A stretch of 64,000 nucleotides of DNA from an uncultured SAR86 cluster bacterium (GTDB lineage Bacteria > Pseudomonadota > Gammaproteobacteria > Magnimaribacterales > D2472): positions 1 to 64,000 of the forward strand of contig CABXXT010000002.1 in assembly GCA_902516285.1 (NCBI GenBank), written 5' to 3'. Each line of letters opens with the position of its first letter. Position 1 is the first letter of the stretch. The notes under the pieces were generated by a model that did no database searches, was not told where the DNA came from, and saw nothing but the letters and a program-made list of their open reading frames with translations. Below, one piece after another: positions 60,723-64,000 of this stretch. The position numbers were made by a program, and so were the translations under genes.

Positions 60723-61585
60723 CCCTTTTAAAAAGTTACTATGAGCTTTGTAAGCCAAATGTTGTTTACATGATGCTTATCTGCGCTTTTGTAGGGATGC
60801 TTTTAGCCGAAGAATCAGTTGAATCTTTTGGCTACTTGCTTGTTGCGTTAACAGGTATTGCTTTTTGTGCAGCATCTGCTGCAGCTATCAATCAAGTCAT
60901 TGATAGAAAGACTGATGCATCTATGACCAGAACTGACCAAAGGCCCCTACCTCAAGGTGAACTTTCAGCCAAACATGCTTCAATATTCGCTTTAATAATT
61001 GGTTTATTTGGAGCTACGATTTTATTTTTATATGTAAATACTTTAACTATGGCCCTAACATTAGCATCTTTAATTGGCTATGCTTTTATCTATACGGTCT
61101 ATTTAAAAAGGGCAACTCCTCAAAATATAGTCATTGGTGGTTTAGCAGGAGCAGCACCACCATTGTTGGGCTGGGCCTCGGTAACAAACTCCATTGAACC
61201 ATATGCGTTATTGCTGGTGTTAATAATATTCGTTTGGACTCCGCCACATTTTTGGGCGCTTGCAATCTATCGAAGGGATGAGTACGCAAAAGAATCTATT
61301 CCAATGCTACCTGTAACTCACGGAGTAGTATTTACAAAGTTGCAGATAGTCTTATATACGATTATTTTATATGTAGTTAGCTTATTACCATATGTAGTTT
61401 TAATGTCTGGAGAAATATATCTCTTTTCGGCATTAATTTTAAGTAGTATATTTTTATATTATTCAATTAATCTCTATTACAGTTCAGATATTGAAGATGC
61501 TATGAAAACTTTTCAATTTTCTATCTATTATATTTTCCTAATTTTTTTAGCTTTGTTAATAGATCACTTCATAATCTCAATCTAA
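60719..61585 (+). CDS. ctaB: Protoheme IX farnesyltransferase (heme O synthase)
   Basis: 288 residues with about eight membrane helices. AAINQVIDRKTDASMTRTDQRPLPQG (55-80) is the prenyl-diphosphate motif, and PPHFWALAIYRRDEYAKESIPMLP the second conserved loop. It adds farnesyl to heme B, giving heme O, the CtaA substrate. It overlaps ctaA and the SCO gene at its ends. Confidence 0.96.
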   Translation: MTLLKSYYELCKPNVVYMMLICAFVGMLLAEESVESFGYLLVALTGIAFCAASAAAINQVIDRKTDASMTRTDQRPLPQGELSAKHASIFALIIGLFGATILFLYVNTLTMALTLASLIGYAFIYTVYLKRATPQNIVIGGLAGAAPPLLGWASVTNSIEPYALLLVLIIFVWTPPHFWALAIYRRDEYAKESIPMLPVTHGVVFTKLQIVLYTIILYVVSLLPYVVLMSGEIYLFSALILSSIFLYYSINLYYSSDIEDAMKTFQFSIYYIFLIFLALLIDHFIISI

Positions 61586-62220
61586 TGACTATAAAAAAGA
61601 ATCTATTAATAATTGCAATATTTATTTTTGTTGTTTTGACACTATTTATTAATAAACTAACTACTCCAAGAGTTTTAAGTACAAATGAGCTTCTTATTAA
61701 TGGACTTTTTTTGTTTGAGAATCCAAAAAAGATATCTAACTTTAGTTTCTTTAAAGAAAATGGTGATGAATTTACAAAATATGATCTTCTTGGAAAATGG
61801 ACATTAATGTACTTTGGTTTTACAAAATGCCCTGATGAATGCCCGACAACAATGTATCAGATGTCTAAATTAGTAAAAGTGCTAAGGGAAAAAGAATTCC
61901 CGCTAGATGATAAACAATGGATATTAGTTACAATTGATCCTGAAAGAGACACTCCAAGTGATATTAACAAATATGCTAAAGGTTTTGACGAGGCTTTCTT
62001 AGGAGTCTCTAACGTTCGACCAATGTTACTTAGTCTTGCATCCCAATTGTCAGTTAATAATGTTATGCCAAGTGGTAATAATATGGACTACACCCATCTC
62101 GACAATCATGTTGATAATATTATTCTTTTAAATCCAGACGGTGACTTTGCGGGTGTTTTTAGGCCTCCATTTGATATATCAAGATTATCTCTAACATATC
62201 AATCAGTTACTCAAAATTAA
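61585..62220 (+). CDS. SCO1/SenC copper chaperone
   Basis: 211 residues with an N-terminal anchor helix. YFGFTKCPDECPTTM has the CxxxC copper ligands C82 and C86, and HLDNHVDNIILLNPDG supplies the histidine (about H175). It prepares or loads the CuA site of subunit II. Last gene of the oxidase cluster, one base overlapping ctaB. Confidence 0.93.
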   Translation: MTIKKNLLIIAIFIFVVLTLFINKLTTPRVLSTNELLINGLFLFENPKKISNFSFFKENGDEFTKYDLLGKWTLMYFGFTKCPDECPTTMYQMSKLVKVLREKEFPLDDKQWILVTIDPERDTPSDINKYAKGFDEAFLGVSNVRPMLLSLASQLSVNNVMPSGNNMDYTHLDNHVDNIILLNPDGDFAGVFRPPFDISRLSLTYQSVTQN

Positions 62221-62684
62221 GACTCAAAGTCTGTAATGCCTTCGAGCGAAACCATTTTCCAACCATCATAGGTTTTTTTAAATTCATAAAGGGTATTTCC
62301 AGTGAATAAATTTTCATCATTTAAATTAAATCTTGAATAGATGACATTAGCTATATAAAAGTCTTCTTTCTTTATAATTTTAAGCGATTCAACGCTACTA
62401 TACGCATAACCGGTTTGTATATTATCTTTAATGTCTTTATAAACTAATATTACTTGTAATTTATCTTCAGCAATGGTGCCAAAATTTTTAAAATTTACTG
62501 GTGGCTTAAAATGTGATGCAATTCCTTCAAAATCATTTTCTATAAAGTCTTCGATATAAGCCTTGTAAACTTTTTCAATTTCTCTTTTATCTTTAAATGA
62601 TGATTCGTTATATAAAAGGGCAATAACAAAAACTATAAAACATATATTTATGGTCCACGGTACCCAATTCTTTTCATTAATCAT
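62217..62684 (-). CDS. Membrane-anchored NTF2-like protein, unknown
   Basis: 155 residues: an anchor helix (about 8-23) and a small domain that reads like an NTF2/SnoaL fold (EIEKVYKAYIEDFIENDFEGIASHF, then strands ending TLYEFKKTYDGWKMVSLEGIT). No catalytic residues are obvious. It overlaps the SCO gene tail to tail by four bases and the oxidoreductase start by 4. Function unknown. Confidence 0.55.
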   Translation of the reverse strand: MINEKNWVPWTINICFIVFVIALLYNESSFKDKREIEKVYKAYIEDFIENDFEGIASHFKPPVNFKNFGTIAEDKLQVILVYKDIKDNIQTGYAYSSVESLKIIKKEDFYIANVIYSRFNLNDENLFTGNTLYEFKKTYDGWKMVSLEGITDFES

Positions 62685-63679
62685 ATTTTTATAATTACTT
62701 TTCCCTTTGCCTTTCTATCTTTTAAATGAGCAATAGCTTTTGCACCCTCTTCAAGCGGGAAGGAGTCAGAAACTTCTGGTTTAATTTTTTCTTGGGAATG
62801 AAGGTCAAAAAGTTCTAGAAAGTTTTTTTTGTTTTCTTCTGGAAACATACCAACCCATGCACCCCAAAAAACTCCCACAATCTTCATCCCTTTAAGCAAG
62901 GCAAGATTGATTGGTATTTTTGGTATTTCTCCGGCAGCAAAACCTATTACAAGGTATCTCCCGTCCCATGCTGTTGCACGAATGCATGGCTCAGAGTATT
63001 TATCACCAACAGGATCATAAACAACATTTGCTCCTAAACCATCTGTTAATTCTTTGATTTTAGAAGATAACTCTTTTTGTTGATCTCTATTAAGATCGCC
63101 TGTGGGATATATAAAACCTTCGTCAGCTCCATGCTTTAGACATAGATCAACCTTTTCTTGAGTTGAGGCAGCAGCTATAACTTTCGCACCCATCGCTTTT
63201 CCCAATTCAACAGTTGCAAGCCCGACTCCGCCTGCTGCACCAAGAACTAAAAGAGTTTCACCTTCCTTAAGATTAGCTCTTTGTTTAAGAGCATATAATG
63301 ATGTTCCATACGTCATTGGAAGGGCAGCAGCTGTTTCAAAATTCATTGAATCAGGAATTTTTACAACTGAGTGCTTTGGAGCTAGTATTTTTTCACAAAA
63401 TGCACCCAAACCGGTCATTGCAAAGACTCTATCTCCTACCTTCAAATTTTCCACATTCTCTCCAACAGATACAATGATTCCTGAACATTCCCCTCCTGGT
63501 GAGAAAGGTAATTCAGGCTGAAATTGATATAAGCCTTGAATCATTAAAACATCAGGAAAATTAACACTTGCTGCCTTATTTTCAATAATTACATGATCTG
63601 GAATGATTTGCGGATCTGAAACTTCTTTTATTTGAAGCTTATCTGGAGGACCAAGCTCAACACACTGTAGTGATTTCAT
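62681..63679 (-). CDS. Zinc-free quinone oxidoreductase / NADPH-dependent MDR reductase
   Basis: 332 residues of the medium-chain dehydrogenase/reductase fold without the zinc cysteines. LVLGAAGGVGLATVELGKAMGAKVIAAASTQEKVDL is the NADPH site; GLGANVVYDPVGDKY and VIGFAAGEIP follow. It reduces quinones or alpha,beta-unsaturated carbonyls in the cytosol. Overlaps the 155-residue gene by 4 bases. Confidence 0.87.
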   Translation of the reverse strand: MKSLQCVELGPPDKLQIKEVSDPQIIPDHVIIENKAASVNFPDVLMIQGLYQFQPELPFSPGGECSGIIVSVGENVENLKVGDRVFAMTGLGAFCEKILAPKHSVVKIPDSMNFETAAALPMTYGTSLYALKQRANLKEGETLLVLGAAGGVGLATVELGKAMGAKVIAAASTQEKVDLCLKHGADEGFIYPTGDLNRDQQKELSSKIKELTDGLGANVVYDPVGDKYSEPCIRATAWDGRYLVIGFAAGEIPKIPINLALLKGMKIVGVFWGAWVGMFPEENKKNFLELFDLHSQEKIKPEVSDSFPLEEGAKAIAHLKDRKAKGKVIIKI

Positions 63680-63688
63680 TTAATTACC

Positions 63689-64000
63689 TCAAAGATTTTT
63701 ATTATAGTTCTTAACATAATCATTCATTTCAGTTTTTGTATTTGTTGGCATTTTAGTTAACTCCTCTAATGATGACTCTGATTCTTTTTTTATAATATCA
63801 AAATATTTACAATCAGAGGATACAAGTTCACTCATATTTTGTTTTGCTTTTACAAGGGAATCATTATGAAAACTATTTTCTGGTAGCAGACCTTTTTCCA
63901 TTTCAATAGTGCTAATAATTGATGATGTCATTTCATCGCTGTTCACAAAAAAAGTTGCCAAATTTTTAAGATCTTTAATTATTGATTTTGTTGCAGATCT
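63689..64000 (-). CDS. Unknown helical protein, N-terminal part outside window
   Basis: The frame is open to the right edge of the window, so only the C-terminal 103 residues are visible. It is mostly polar and helical, with ESSLEELTKMPTNTKTEM near the end, and no recognisable motif. Nine bases separate it from the quinone oxidoreductase, so the two may be one operon. Confidence 0.45.
   Translation of the reverse strand, partial: RSATKSIIKDLKNLATFFVNSDEMTSSIISTIEMEKGLLPENSFHNDSLVKAKQNMSELVSSDCKYFDIIKKESESSLEELTKMPTNTKTEMNDYVKNYNKNL

Overview
The window is a densely packed, AT-rich bacterial chromosome segment. Gene order and gene content point to an oligotrophic marine gammaproteobacterium with a small genome, SAR86-like in style. 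The support is the atpIBEFHAGDC-glmU-glmS order, the rpmH-rnpA-yidC-mnmE-mnmG-rsmG-parA-parB block next to dnaA-dnaN-recF-gyrB, a YheV-type zinc protein, an aa3-type oxidase cluster, secreted sulfatases, and very short intergenic gaps. The lineage is an inference: no rRNA or tRNA gene lies in the window.

Layout. (1) 1-13.9 kb is accessory: two secreted sulfatases, two secreted esterases, small lipoproteins, and a detoxification/repair cluster (GFA, SMR efflux, MAPEG, MerC, GloB, monooxygenase-like, MGMT domain). An isoprenylcysteine-methyltransferase-like gene broken by one base in a T run, a secreted-type methyltransferase, a cupin and a 15-residue peptide with eight cysteines follow. (2) 13.9-20.35 kb is an unusual array downstream of glmS. 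The last 18 bases of glmS (the ...SVTVE-stop end) recur at least seven times, perhaps eight, each copy separating a different small secreted or membrane cargo gene. The three units nearest glmS share a ~190-base left end containing a terminator hairpin and two further inverted repeats, and an ~80-base right end. This looks like repeated site-specific insertion at the glmS 3' end with no recombinase in the array. (3) 20.3-30.3 kb holds glmS, glmU and the complete F1Fo ATP synthase operon, transcribed leftward from a recognisable promoter. (4) 30.4-37.9 kb holds parB, parA, rsmG, mnmG, mnmE, yidC, rnpA and rpmH, all leftward. (5) 37.94-38.12 kb is the divergent rpmH/dnaA gap with DnaA boxes, the likely origin. 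(6) 38.1-43.5 kb holds dnaA, dnaN, recF and gyrB, rightward; a perfect palindromic parS-type site sits in the recF 3' end. (7) 43.5-53.9 kb is housekeeping: PlsC-like acyltransferase, single-chain glycyl-tRNA synthetase, LpxL-like acyltransferase, TrkH/TrkA, Fmt/Def, then purE-tsaC-hemF-aroE-yheV. (8) 54-62.2 kb is the cytochrome c oxidase cluster with its assembly and heme A genes (coxB, coxA, ctaG, coxC, SURF1, an unknown thioredoxin-like protein, ctaA, ctaB, SCO). (9) 62.2-64 kb holds an NTF2-like membrane protein, a quinone oxidoreductase and a partial gene.

The core runs energy metabolism and chromosome replication/segregation side by side: aerobic respiration builds the proton gradient used by the ATP synthase, heme A synthesis and copper delivery serve the oxidase, and ParAB with parS lie within 12 kb of each other around the origin. 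The left third carries organic-sulfate and ester hydrolysis plus electrophile defence, typical of a surface-ocean heterotroph.
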